A stretch of DNA of 32,780 nucleotides from Chloroflexota bacterium. GTDB lineage: Bacteria > Chloroflexota > Anaerolineae > Promineifilales > Promineifilaceae. The position numbers and the translations under genes were made by a program. The stretch covers positions 1 through 32,780 of the forward strand of contig PDQY01000044.1 in assembly GCA_002746795.1 (NCBI GenBank), given 5' to 3'. A model generated the notes under the pieces. The model was not told the origin of the DNA, searched no databases, and worked only from the letters and a program-made list of their open reading frames with translations. Below, one piece after another: positions 16,141-24,144 of the stretch (its first letter is position 1; each line of letters opens with the position of its first letter).

Positions 16141-16176
16141 GTGGATTTTGCTCCACGTCAGGTGGTCTTACACCTG
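16141..16176 (-). promoter_or_regulatory. Two small hairpins in the EF-G-like leader
   Basis: GTGGA...TCCAC (16141-16156) and CAGGTG...CACCTG (16159-16176) are adjacent perfect inverted repeats between the predicted promoter and the start codon. They would form in the leader RNA. A regulatory role is inference. Confidence 0.4.
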
Positions 16177-16204
16177 TCAATTTCTTTTTTAGGCGAACCT
16201 GTTC

Positions 16205-16233
16205 ATTATACTTTCCTTTATAAAAACTGCCCA
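16205..16233 (-). promoter_or_regulatory. Predicted promoter of the EF-G-like gene
   Basis: On the minus strand, TGGGCA (16233-16228, 4/6 match to TTGACA) is followed after 17 nt by a perfect TATAAT (16210-16205). This predicts a leader of about 105 nt. Confidence 0.55.
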
Positions 16234-16340
16234 ATTAGAATGCCAAATGATGAGGGCAATCGCTTATCTTATGTAAACAGAAAGTGGGTGAAATGACGTC
16301 AATGATGAGATACTGCAGCGCATAAACGAACTCATTCAAA

Positions 16341-17924
16341 TTATTCCACGTTACTAACACAGGATTGGAGATCATAGAGATTGAAATTGCCGGCAAGATA
16401 GGAGCCGCCAACCCAGCCCGTGGATCTATCGAGCAGGTAAATCTCAATCCACCCACCACTGCGGCAGCCCGTTAACTCAACCAGCTGCCCGCCTGAAACA
16501 TGGGTAAACGGGTCGGCGTCCATGCTGGGACCAGTACGGACATTCAAGGCACGGGCGTTCACCACTTGGGCGCTCAACGGAGCCAGATCAGCCGCCACAT
16601 TTGCTGCATTGGCAGAAGCAGTCGTCATAGAAACGGCCGTTCCACTCTCAGAAGTCACCACCAAACGCGCTTCTGCTTGCCCCACATCATCAAAAAATTC
16701 CATGATTAACGGGACAGAGCCACCTGGCAAATCCAAAATGTTTGCATAGGCAACTGTTTTATACGGGTCTTTCCACTCGTCGATAATGAGTTGATCATTC
16801 ACCCATAGACGAACACCGCCATCCACGTAGACGGTAAAGCGATACCGATCTGCGGCAAAATTGTGGGTGTTGACCCAGCGCACAGAAAAACGATCTGAAT
16901 TCACCATGTTAGGCTGCGGTGAGCTAGAGCCCCAGATAAAATCAATGTCCTGATCCGTACGCACCATCACAGGGTCATTTTCCAGATTGGTATTGTTGTA
17001 ATACGTTCCTTGCCATGCCCCCATGCTCGAATCAAAGGCGGGAGCTGCGGCGCCACCAGCAACGCCCACTTTTGTGTAGTTTAACCGGGCGACGGCCTGC
17101 CCTTTATCTTCAAAATACTCCAGTTTCACAGCCACGCTGCCTCCCACGGTAACATTTGCCGTGTAGGTTATTGAGGATTGAGACTGCCATTTATCGATGA
17201 GAAGCTGGTCGTTCACCCACAAACGCACGCCATCATCCGTGGTAGTGCTGAAGCGATAAAGACCTGGGTCTAGCTGCAATGTTCCCGTCCAACGCACGGA
17301 AAAATCATCGGCGTTGATACCGTCGGCAGGGCGCCCTGTGCCCCAATCGAAGTTAATGGCCGCATCATGGCGCACCACGGATGGCTGCCCAAACAAATCT
17401 CTGTTATTGAAGTATTGGCCAAGCCAATTCGCATCCGAGGCATTGCTTACACGTTCCCAACTAAACTGCGCCACGGCTCCACCAGTGGCTTCATAATATT
17501 CAACTTTCAGATCATGTTCTCCCTCAGAGATGTAAATATCCGCGACAACCGTATGCGCCTGACTGTTATTCCAGCTTGAGATGATTTCATTGTCATTTAC
17601 CCAAACGCGCATGCCATCATCCATGGTCGCCGAAAACCGGTAAGTACCTGCGGAGAAATAAACACGCCGGGTCCATTTAGCTGAAAAATTATCAACGGGA
17701 ACGGCCGTTCCTGGAGAACCATCATCCCAAATATGGTCAATATTTGATTCATAACCCGTTTGCACGGGATCCCCAGAGAGGGTCATATTGGCATAGTAAC
17801 GAACATACCATTTTTCATCGGCTGCTCGCGTTGGCGAAACAGGCAATGCACTGCACAAAAATACCAAAAGCAATGCCACGCTTCCCACAAATCCTAAACG
17901 AGGAAATCTCAATTTTTTTATCAT
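16341..17924 (-). CDS. Secreted protein with three PA14 domains and a C-terminal SH3b domain
   Basis: This 527-residue protein begins with a Sec signal peptide (KKLRFPR, hydrophobic core, likely cleavage after PTRAA near residue 35). Three PA14 domains follow (about 37-160, 163-290, 302-432), each with a W/Y-x-YYxN opening and the core DDGMRVWVNDNEII, DDGVRLWVNDQLLIDKW or DGGVRLWVNDQLIIDEW. After an Ala-rich linker comes a bacterial SH3b domain (ALNVRTGPS...GWVGGSYL). PA14 domains bind carbohydrates and SH3b domains often bind peptidoglycan or cell-surface material. No catalytic domain is present, so it is likely an extracellular binding or adhesive protein. AAGGAAGG precedes the ATG. Confidence 0.9.
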   Translation of the reverse strand: MIKKLRFPRLGFVGSVALLLVFLCSALPVSPTRAADEKWYVRYYANMTLSGDPVQTGYESNIDHIWDDGSPGTAVPVDNFSAKWTRRVYFSAGTYRFSATMDDGMRVWVNDNEIISSWNNSQAHTVVADIYISEGEHDLKVEYYEATGGAVAQFSWERVSNASDANWLGQYFNNRDLFGQPSVVRHDAAINFDWGTGRPADGINADDFSVRWTGTLQLDPGLYRFSTTTDDGVRLWVNDQLLIDKWQSQSSITYTANVTVGGSVAVKLEYFEDKGQAVARLNYTKVGVAGGAAAPAFDSSMGAWQGTYYNNTNLENDPVMVRTDQDIDFIWGSSSPQPNMVNSDRFSVRWVNTHNFAADRYRFTVYVDGGVRLWVNDQLIIDEWKDPYKTVAYANILDLPGGSVPLIMEFFDDVGQAEARLVVTSESGTAVSMTTASANAANVAADLAPLSAQVVNARALNVRTGPSMDADPFTHVSGGQLVELTGCRSGGWIEIYLLDRSTGWVGGSYLAGNFNLYDLQSCVSNVE

Positions 17925-17941
17925 GTTGCACGCCTTCCTTT

Positions 17942-17977
17942 ACACAAACAATATTGTATACACAGCATTGTTTGTGT
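17942..17977. promoter_or_regulatory. Perfect 11-bp inverted repeat upstream of the PA14 gene
   Basis: ACACAAACAAT (17942-17952) and ATTGTTTGTGT (17967-17977) are perfectly inverted around 14 bp, 18 bp upstream of the PA14 gene start. On the minus strand a weak TTAAGC-N17-TATACA overlaps it. It may be an operator or a leader hairpin. Confidence 0.55.
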
Positions 17978-18007
17978 GCTTAAAATATAATTTACAATTT
18001 TTGCACA

Positions 18008-18148
18008 AACCGCACCCTTCTCTGGCATTAAATCAACAAAGCGCGTCAGATGCTCTCTAAGCGTGCCCCGATCTTGCCATGGTGCAGCATAATGTGCAGC
18101 AATTTCATTATAAGTAGCTGTTGTTTTCGAGATGGGATCTTGAGTCAT
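18008..18148 (-). pseudogene. N-terminal remnant of a SAM-dependent methyltransferase
   Basis: From the ATG at 18148 the frame reads MTQDPISKTTATYNEIAAHY, then REHLTRFVDLMPEKGAV. This is the usual start of a class I methyltransferase, where the next residues should be the LDxGCGPG SAM-binding loop. Instead the sequence runs into unrelated AT-rich DNA that forms the upstream region of the PA14 gene and stops at 17921. I read it as a truncated gene, probably cut by a deletion or rearrangement. A chance short ORF cannot be excluded. Confidence 0.55.
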
Positions 18149-18209
18149 ATCAAGCACAAAATCTATGGTAGATCACTCATAAGTTGTGGCTAGATGTTAG
18201 CATCCAAGA

Positions 18210-18914
18210 TTAATTTGAAGGGTATATATTTTCTGAAACCTGAACCAGCAGCTCACCATCAATGAGGGTCATGGGCTTATCTTGCGCCCATTCTCGAGCA
18301 GATTTGGAAATTTCAGCCGTGGTAACTAAGAAAGCATGGGATACTTGCTCATGAATGAGGGTGCCAAACAGTTCGCGCACCACTTCCGGCCCCACCGCAC
18401 GACGATACCGTTTGCATTGTACAATGGCTCGTTTTCCTCCCACCTTCTCCAATTCTAAATCAACACCTTTATCGCCGCTGCTGCCCCTTAGATAAACTTT
18501 GTACCCCTTTGCCAGAAAGAGTTGAGCAACGTACTGCTCAAATTCTCTCGGACTTAAAGCGTATAAGTCATCCAGTGCTTTGGTAGGGAGAGACATTTTT
18601 TGTTTGGTAAACGGCCGTTTCCACCGCCAAAACCACACTCCCCACAAAAACAACACCGTCACGCCGCCAGCCATTTCCAATAATTGCACCATTTCTTGAA
18701 CCACTGATGGCAGGGAAGCCGCAGGAACCAACCCATGATAAAAAAGCAACCACGCCCCATAACCCACAGTGATCCCCCCCAGTAAAATGCCACCTTGCCG
18801 CACCGTCATTCGGGCTGGTTTTTCCTTTCGCTTAAGTATTGAACTAAGCTGCCATTGCCAATCAAATCGCGCAATCATAACTATAGAAAGATAGAAGATG
18901 CAGCCAGGCATCAT
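18210..18914 (-). CDS. Membrane-anchored Mrr-type restriction endonuclease-like protein
   Basis: This 234-residue protein has two predicted membrane segments (about 41-60 and 82-98) and a C-terminal Mrr_cat nuclease domain (about 115-230). The PD-(D/E)XK motif is visible: SPREFEQYVAQLF, GDKGVDLELE with D152, and AIVQCKRY with Q166/K168, then AFLVTTAEISKSA. Mrr enzymes cut methylated DNA, and membrane-anchored versions with this architecture are common but little studied. The start could be the ATG at 18914 or at 18878; neither has a clear ribosome site. No methyltransferase or specificity subunit lies beside it, so it is not a classical restriction-modification pair. The palindrome at 18610-18619 is read as K-R-P-F. 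Confidence 0.85.
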   Translation of the reverse strand: MMPGCIFYLSIVMIARFDWQWQLSSILKRKEKPARMTVRQGGILLGGITVGYGAWLLFYHGLVPAASLPSVVQEMVQLLEMAGGVTVLFLWGVWFWRWKRPFTKQKMSLPTKALDDLYALSPREFEQYVAQLFLAKGYKVYLRGSSGDKGVDLELEKVGGKRAIVQCKRYRRAVGPEVVRELFGTLIHEQVSHAFLVTTAEISKSAREWAQDKPMTLIDGELLVQVSENIYPSN

Positions 18915-19287
18915 CCATATAAACGACTAGTCCAGCAAACATCATTATCAGGTTATCATATTAAATGCACCAGACTTAACCGTTGCAATTGACATAATAA
19001 AGCAACAGACATTTACGGATCGCAATACTAGACTAGCATAACCGAAGCCCATCATTTCGCAAGGACAATTTTTGTCACAAACAGCCACCCCTTTTTCGAT
19101 CCTAAATCCAGCCTCTGCTATAATCCTGCGCATGAAAAAATAAGTCTGCCCAAAAATCGCAGATCTCGCCGATTACACAGATTTGCTGCTCGACAAGCAT
19201 ACCTGTTAATCCGCGGCATTTAAGACTGTTTTCAGCACAGTCAAAAATAATTATACACAAATCAGCACGCATCATTCATTATTTTCT
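18915..19287. other. Intergenic region upstream of tRNA-Arg
   Basis: No convincing ORF is seen. The region contains the dispersed phrase at 19159-19184, a perfect 6-bp dyad GACTGT...ACAGTC (19224-19242), and an AT-rich stretch with TTATAC shortly before the tRNA, which may include its promoter. It also holds a perfect TATAAT (19119-19124) with no good -35 partner. Confidence 0.5.
19159..19184 (+). repeat. Dispersed phrase GCAGATCTC...GATTACAC, intergenic copy
   Basis: This differs at about four of 26 positions from 6492-6517 inside menD. Finding the same phrase in coding and non-coding DNA suggests a mobile or copied short sequence. Confidence 0.5.
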
Positions 19288-19359
19288 GCCCTCGTAGCTC
19301 AATGGATAGAGCACCCGCCTCCTAAGCGGTAGATCGCGGTTCGAGTCCGTGCGGGGGTA
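19288..19359 (+). tRNA. tRNA-Arg (anticodon CCT)
   Basis: The acceptor stem GCCCTCG/CGGGGGT includes two G-U pairs. The D-arm is GCTC...GAGC, the anticodon loop is CTCCTAA with anticodon CCT (reads AGG), and the T-arm is CGCGG-TTCGAGT-CCGTG. The discriminator base is A. CCA is not encoded. The outermost anticodon-stem pair is a C-T mismatch. The sequence closely follows bacterial tRNA-Arg(CCT). Confidence 0.92.
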
Positions 19360-19789
19360 TTAATCTTCCGTCGTGCACCATGTTTGCACACTAAAGCGCG
19401 TACTACAAACTAACCTCAGGCACCTTTTTCCTGGGCAAAGGCGACTTAAAGCACATCCATCAATTCCATCACTTATTCATAGAGGCACACTGACTATCTT
19501 ATTTCTACCGTAACACAACATTTTATTGCCCCCAATGACCCATATGCTTAACTAGCAATGCAAATCTAGCACATCTAAACCAACTGCATATATTTAAGCC
19601 CACAGATGAATTTGAAATAATTCGATTGATAAATTGGAACGATGCGTATCCTCAACTTAACCCGAAGATATTATTAGGCGAATTCTGGCGAACTCTGCGG
19701 CACCTTATCCCCATCTTGTTACATTGTCAGCCTAGTGCCAACCCCATCGCTGCGGCAGCAGCTACACAGACAACACCAAGACCATAAAG
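19360..19789. other. Intergenic region downstream of tRNA-Arg
   Basis: About 430 bp hold no supportable gene. The plus-strand frame from about 19546 to 19784 is open but has no start codon and no recognised similarity. The region also lacks AACGGCCGTT, as does all of 18620-22064. Confidence 0.5.
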
Positions 19790-19792
19790 CAA

Positions 19793-19831
19793 AAGGCGTG
19801 ATGCGTAAGCTGTCCTCACGCACCACGCCTT
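19793..19831 (-). terminator. Terminator of the mscS-like gene
   Basis: AAGGCGTG plus TGCGT (19793-19806) pairs with ACGCA plus CACGCCTT (19818-19831) with one internal mismatch. On the minus strand it is followed by TTGCTTTAT. It lies 40 bp beyond the mscS-like stop codon. Confidence 0.8.
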
Positions 19832-19835
19832 CTAT

Positions 19836-19863
19836 ATTCTATGTCACATATTCTATGTCACAT
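19836..19863. repeat. Two tandem 14-bp copies (ATTCTATGTCACAT)
   Basis: A perfect tandem duplication of 14 bp, again a multiple of 7, lies between the terminator and the mscS-like stop codon. Confidence 0.7.
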
Positions 19864-19871
19864 GTCACGCA

Positions 19872-20693
19872 TCAATTCGCGCTGATCTGCATCAAATGAA
19901 CATCTTGCTGTGGGTACGGGATTGAAATACCTTCTTGATCAAAGCGTAGCTTGACCTGCTCCGTCACCGCAAAATATACCGCCCAATAATCTGCTGGTTT
20001 CACATAGGGGCGCACAGCAAAATTAACACTGCTATCTGCCAACTCAGAAACAGCAACCATCGGTGCAGGTTCAGGCAAAACCTTTTCTTGGGCATTGACA
20101 ATTTCTTCCAATATCCCTTTAGCTTTAGCCAGATCATCATCGTAGCCAATACCAAAAACCATATCCAAGCGCAGCGTTCCCTTTTGCGTGTAATTGACAA
20201 TGGGAGAACCCGTTACTTGAGAATTAGAAATGGTAACGGTTTTGTTGTCTGGAGTCACCATGATCGTGTTGAAAACCAAAATTTCTTGTACTGTGCCAAA
20301 ATAGCCAGAAATTTCGACCAAATCACCAATCTTAAACGGCCGGAAAAGTAACAACAGCACACCAGCAGCAAAATTGGCCAGAGAACCCTCCAAAGCCAGG
20401 CCAACTGCCAAAGCAGCCGCACCAAATACAGCCAAAAGAGAAGTCATCATACCCAGCATATTGAGTATAACTGCCACAGCCAGGACTAACACAACATAAT
20501 AAACCAGGTTGCCAATGAATCTTTCCAAAGCCGTATCCACATTTGCCTGTGCTAACGCTTTGAGAGTGTATTTTTTAACATACCGTGCTAACCACCGGCC
20601 AATCACCAAAATGATAATGGCAATAATGATCTTAAGTCCATAATCCATTACCACCTCAGCCCATTTATCCCATGGTATAGTAATCGTATCCAT
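19872..20693 (-). CDS. mscS: MscS-family small-conductance mechanosensitive channel
   Basis: This 273-residue inner-membrane channel releases solutes on hypo-osmotic shock. There are three hydrophobic helices (about 20-38, 60-85 and 88-115); the third is the Gly/Ala-rich pore helix (GAAALAVGLALEGSLANFAAGVLLL in sequence terms, residues about 93-117). The cytoplasmic beta domain follows with FRPFKIGDLVEISGYFGTV, then FNTIMVTPDNKTVTISN and YTQKGTLRLDMVFGIGYDDD. The size matches the minimal MscS form. The ATG at 20693 has GGAGGAAAA upstream; a TTG 15 nt earlier is less likely. Confidence 0.93.
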   Translation of the reverse strand: MDTITIPWDKWAEVVMDYGLKIIIAIIILVIGRWLARYVKKYTLKALAQANVDTALERFIGNLVYYVVLVLAVAVILNMLGMMTSLLAVFGAAALAVGLALEGSLANFAAGVLLLLFRPFKIGDLVEISGYFGTVQEILVFNTIMVTPDNKTVTISNSQVTGSPIVNYTQKGTLRLDMVFGIGYDDDLAKAKGILEEIVNAQEKVLPEPAPMVAVSELADSSVNFAVRPYVKPADYWAVYFAVTEQVKLRFDQEGISIPYPQQDVHLMQISAN

Positions 20694-20729
20694 TTTGTTT
20701 TCCTCCAACTCGTCTTTCTATCTTATAAC

Positions 20730-20763
20730 GTGAATGATTCACATCTGTCTCAGACAGACAGAT
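20730..20763. promoter_or_regulatory. Two adjacent perfect dyads between mscS and the S10 peptidase
   Basis: GTGAATgATTCAC (20730-20742) is directly followed by ATCTGTCT-CAGAC-AGACAGAT (20743-20763, sharing its edge). They lie 37-70 bp upstream of mscS in a divergent intergenic region, where operators would be expected. The regulator is unknown. Confidence 0.5.
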
Positions 20764-20903
20764 ATGCCAAACCTTTATATTTTTCACGTCAATATTACCA
20801 TCTATGCTATCTTTTGCCAGCCAAACATCACTAACAGGCCATAACGTTGTTATTTCCAATCAAAATCATCTGCATCATATTTAGATTCACTGTATCGATT
20901 TTC

Positions 20904-20932
20904 TTGACAAAAACTTGTATTCAGAACAACTT
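20904..20932 (+). promoter_or_regulatory. Possible promoter of the S10 peptidase gene
   Basis: A perfect TTGACA lies at 20904-20909, but the sequence 17 nt later (CAACTT) is a poor -10. This is a low-confidence call based on the -35 alone. Confidence 0.3.
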
Positions 20933-20967
20933 TTCGCCAAAATTAGATAAACAATTTGGAGGAAAAA

Positions 20968-22458
20968 ATGTCTGAAACAAATAACAACCAAAATCATGAA
21001 GAAAGCTTCCCCACACCGGAAGATAAAATCGTGCAAACACAGCACGCTGTCACCATCGGGGGCAAGCAGATTCCATACACAGTCACCACAGGAACCATTG
21101 TCCTCAAAGAAGAAAGCGAAAAAGAAGACAAATCTGAAGGCGAAAAAGCCAAAGCATCCATCTTCTTTGTTGCCTACACGAAAAACAACGTAGCGGATAC
21201 CAGCCAGCGCCCCCTTACCTTTGCCTTTAACGGTGGGCCTGGCTCCTCATCCGTTTGGCTGCATTTAGGGCTGCTCGGCCCTAAACGTGTTCATATGGAT
21301 GACACCAATATTCTGCCCCCGCCTTACAAACTGGTGGAAAATGAATATTCCCTGCTGGATGTGACAGACCTTGTATTCATCGATCCAGTTAGCACAGGGT
21401 TTAGCCGCGCTGTCCCAGGGGAAAAAGCAAAAGAATTTCATGGCTTCACCAAAGATATCGAATCTGTGGGCGACTTTATTCGCCTTTACACCACCCGTTA
21501 CCAACGCTGGCATTCACCAAAATTTCTAGCGGGCGAGAGCTACGGCACTACACGGTCTGCCGGTCTTTCTGGCTATTTGCAGATGCGGCATGGCATGTAC
21601 CTCAACGGCATCATGCTCATTTCATCCGTTCTCAATTTCCAAACACTCCTGTTTTCCAACGGAAATGATTTGCCCTATCCCCTTTTCTTACCCACCTACA
21701 CAGCAACCGCCTGGTATCATCACAAATTAGATGACGACTTACAAGCAGATTTGCAAGCAACCTTGGCTGAAGTCGAAGCGTTTGCTTTGGGAGAATATGC
21801 CTCCGCCTTGATGCAAGGCTCAGACTTACCTGAGGAAGCACAACAAGCCATTGCCCAAAAGCTGGCTCGGTACACAGGGCTTTCTGCCGCTTACATCAGA
21901 AAGACAAATCTGCGCATCAATATTTTCCGTTTCACTAAGGAATTACTACGTGAAGAAGGATTGACTGTGGGGCGTCTTGACTCCCGTTTTACCGGTATAG
22001 ATAAGGATACAGCTGGCGAGACGTTTGAGTTTGACCCCAGCTACGCCGCCATCCAAGGGCCTTACACGGCCGTTCTCAATGATTATTTGCGCCGCGAACT
22101 TTCTTTTGAAAACGACATCCCCTACGAGATCCTGACAGGCCTATACCAAAATTGGAGTTACAAAGACTTTGAGAATCAATTTGTGGAGGTTGCCGAAACG
22201 TTAAGGCAAGCCATGAGCATCAATCCACACTTAAAGGTATTAATAGCCAACGGGTATTATGATCTGGCCACCCCGTACCTGGCTACCCGCTATACTTTTA
22301 ACCACCTGGGACTTGATGCGAGCTTACAAGATAATTATGAAATGACCTACTATGAAGCAGGGCATATGATGTATGTCCACCTGCCCGCCATGGCACAACT
22401 TAAAAAGGATATGGCACGGTTTGTGAAAACGGCCGTTTCCCTCGAACATGGCAAATAA
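20968..22458 (+). CDS. Serine carboxypeptidase-like protein (peptidase family S10)
   Basis: This 496-residue alpha/beta-hydrolase peptidase removes C-terminal residues. The substrate-binding FNGGPGSSS (about 87-95), DPVSTGFSRA, and nucleophile motif GESYG (Ser191) are present. The charge-relay Asp is in NGYYDLATPY and the His in EAGHMMY near the C-terminus. No signal peptide is visible, unlike most S10 enzymes, so a cytoplasmic location is predicted. An acidic/lysine-rich stretch (48-62) interrupts an early strand. The ATG at 20968 has TTTGGAGGAAAAA. The next gene follows after 42 bp, suggesting one transcript. Confidence 0.93.
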   Translation: MSETNNNQNHEESFPTPEDKIVQTQHAVTIGGKQIPYTVTTGTIVLKEESEKEDKSEGEKAKASIFFVAYTKNNVADTSQRPLTFAFNGGPGSSSVWLHLGLLGPKRVHMDDTNILPPPYKLVENEYSLLDVTDLVFIDPVSTGFSRAVPGEKAKEFHGFTKDIESVGDFIRLYTTRYQRWHSPKFLAGESYGTTRSAGLSGYLQMRHGMYLNGIMLISSVLNFQTLLFSNGNDLPYPLFLPTYTATAWYHHKLDDDLQADLQATLAEVEAFALGEYASALMQGSDLPEEAQQAIAQKLARYTGLSAAYIRKTNLRINIFRFTKELLREEGLTVGRLDSRFTGIDKDTAGETFEFDPSYAAIQGPYTAVLNDYLRRELSFENDIPYEILTGLYQNWSYKDFENQFVEVAETLRQAMSINPHLKVLIANGYYDLATPYLATRYTFNHLGLDASLQDNYEMTYYEAGHMMYVHLPAMAQLKKDMARFVKTAVSLEHGK

Positions 22459-22500
22459 CACAAAACAACTGACCAATGAAGAATCAACTTTGGAGGAAAC

Positions 22501-23685
22501 ATGGAAAAAGAAAAAGATGTCATTGTGGTTGGGGCTGGTCCCTCTGGTGCCACCGCCGCCACAATTTTAGCTCAACAAGGACATGATGTTTTACTACTCG
22601 ACCGTCAGAACTTCCCCCGAGATAAAATCTGCGGCGATGGCATTCCCAGCGGTGTCATCAGCATCATGAGCCGGCTGGGCATGAAAGACAAAATACAAGC
22701 AGCTGAGAGGCGAGGAGAATTCAATCTCCTGACACAAGTTCGTCTTATTTCACCGAAAGGCTATGCCATCAATGCGCCATTGTCCGTTAACGCGGAGGGC
22801 GCAAAATCCTACGTGGCTCCCCGCATGTATCTCGATGCAGTCATTCAAGAACAAGCCGTAGAATCCGGGGCAGAATTCATTCAAGCCCAAGCGCAAGAGC
22901 CCATTTTAGAGCATGGCAAAGTAGTTGGCATTCGCGCCAAAACAAACAGTCATGGCCGCACAAAAATAGTAGATTTTCGGTCTCGATTACTGATTGGCGC
23001 AGATGGAGTCACCTCAGTCGTCGCCCGCCATTTGCGCCCCAAAGAGAAACAACATGTGGATAGTCATCGCGCCATTGCCCTTCGTGCTTACATTGAAGAT
23101 ATTGAGGAAATACCCAATACAGCTGAATTTTACTTGTACGAAGAAATCAACCCTGGGTACGCCTGGATATTCTCCTTGGGAAACAACCGCGCCAATATTG
23201 GCTTAGGCATGCGCCTCGACCAGTTCCGGCAAGCCAAAGTCAAGCTCAAAGATTTACTACACCACTTTCTGGACATGCCCGATATAAAAAAACGCCTCAA
23301 GAATGGAGGGAACATGCACGACATGGCCACCTGGCAGTTGAGCTTTGGTTCTCAAAACAACTTACAATTTGCATTTGATGGCGCTTTACTTGTGGGTGAT
23401 GCAGCGGGATTCATCAATCCGATTACCGGCGGCGGCATTCACAACGGCATGATTTCAGCCCAATTGGCAGCCAAAACAGCCCATGAGGCCTTAACCGCCG
23501 GAAACACATCTTTGAGCCAGCTAAAAATTTATCAAAAACGGTGTCATACCGAACTTTATCCAGGATTACACCGTTCATTTATCTACCAACGCTTATTGAT
23601 GCGCTTTCCCCGCATCATTGACTTTCTGATTCACCGTGGACAAGAAAACAGTCAACTGGCGCAAATCTTTTTGTCAAAGCTGTAG
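22501..23685 (+). CDS. Geranylgeranyl reductase-family FAD-dependent oxidoreductase
   Basis: This 394-residue flavoprotein has the Rossmann FAD motif VVGAGPSGATAA (residues 9-20), DRQNFPRDKICGDG near the substrate side, IGADGVTSVVAR, and GDAAGFINPITGGGIHNGM (second FAD motif). The family reduces isoprenoid double bonds in chlorophyll side chains, archaeal lipids or menaquinone (MenJ). Given the men operon in the same window, saturation of the menaquinone tail is a reasonable inference but not proven. The ATG at 22501 has TTTGGAGGAAAC upstream and the gene is 42 bp behind the S10 peptidase gene. Confidence 0.88.
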   Translation: MEKEKDVIVVGAGPSGATAATILAQQGHDVLLLDRQNFPRDKICGDGIPSGVISIMSRLGMKDKIQAAERRGEFNLLTQVRLISPKGYAINAPLSVNAEGAKSYVAPRMYLDAVIQEQAVESGAEFIQAQAQEPILEHGKVVGIRAKTNSHGRTKIVDFRSRLLIGADGVTSVVARHLRPKEKQHVDSHRAIALRAYIEDIEEIPNTAEFYLYEEINPGYAWIFSLGNNRANIGLGMRLDQFRQAKVKLKDLLHHFLDMPDIKKRLKNGGNMHDMATWQLSFGSQNNLQFAFDGALLVGDAAGFINPITGGGIHNGMISAQLAAKTAHEALTAGNTSLSQLKIYQKRCHTELYPGLHRSFIYQRLLMRFPRIIDFLIHRGQENSQLAQIFLSKL

Positions 23686-23692
23686 GCTAATG

Positions 23693-23725
23693 TCCAGGCT
23701 GGCAGTACTGCTTTGCCAGCCTGGA
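23693..23725. terminator. Strong two-way terminator
   Basis: TCCAGGCTGGCA (23693-23704) pairs perfectly over 12 bp with TGCCAGCCTGGA (23714-23725) around a 9-nt loop. It separates the convergent reductase and SufE-like genes and abuts the SufE-like stop codon. The flanking T-tracts are weak. Confidence 0.75.
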
Positions 23726-23727
23726 TA

Positions 23728-24144
23728 CTATTTTACTAAGTTTTTCATGTGGAGCAGCATCGCCGAGATACCACTCAACCGCTGTCCACTCAACACCGTT
23801 TGCAAGCCCGTCTCTAAATAAAATTCGCTGGGAATTGCCATGATTTCTGCTGCCATCAAACCATCCAGGCCAACCTGCAAGATACGCGCAAAACCACTGA
23901 CGGTTGGGGCTTCTGGCGGGATGTCGAAATGGTAATGATAACGGCCGTTATCCACCTCAGCATAGATAAAAACAGGCGTTATACACTCATGCACCTCCTC
24001 CATCTCGTCCCGCTTATCAGAAAACTGTGCCGGCAACGGCGGCAGCGCCTCCGCAAACTCCAACAAATACTCTAGCTTCTCCTGCCCCTCGCAGAATCCA
24101 AAATCTTCCACAATTTCTGCTAATCTGGATGGCAATTCGCCCAT
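23728..24144 (-). CDS. sufE: SufE-like Fe-S cluster assembly protein
   Basis: This 138-residue protein of the SufE/NifU-related fold accepts sulfur from the cysteine desulfurase SufS as a persulfide. It has LPSRLAEIVEDF, EKLEYLLEFAEALPPLP and a candidate active-site Cys54 in EVHECITPVFI. The usual context is V-x-G-C-x-S-x-V, whereas here it is V-H-E-C-I-T-P-V. No SufS, SufB or SufU gene is nearby. The start ATG at 24144 has GAGG upstream. The palindrome at 23940-23949 encodes N-G-R. Confidence 0.85.
   Translation of the reverse strand: MGELPSRLAEIVEDFGFCEGQEKLEYLLEFAEALPPLPAQFSDKRDEMEEVHECITPVFIYAEVDNGRYHYHFDIPPEAPTVSGFARILQVGLDGLMAAEIMAIPSEFYLETGLQTVLSGQRLSGISAMLLHMKNLVK

Noticed and set aside
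18948..19133. Minus-strand ORF of 61 codons before the tRNA
   Set aside because: Its composition and Cys-rich sequence look random, and no ribosome site is present.
19288..19359. tRNA-Arg as an integration site of a genomic island
   Set aside because: I found no direct repeat of the tRNA 3' end and no integrase in the window.
19546..19784. Open plus-strand frame of about 80 codons downstream of tRNA-Arg
   Set aside because: It has no start codon or ribosome site and no recognisable motif; it may be chance or a decayed gene.
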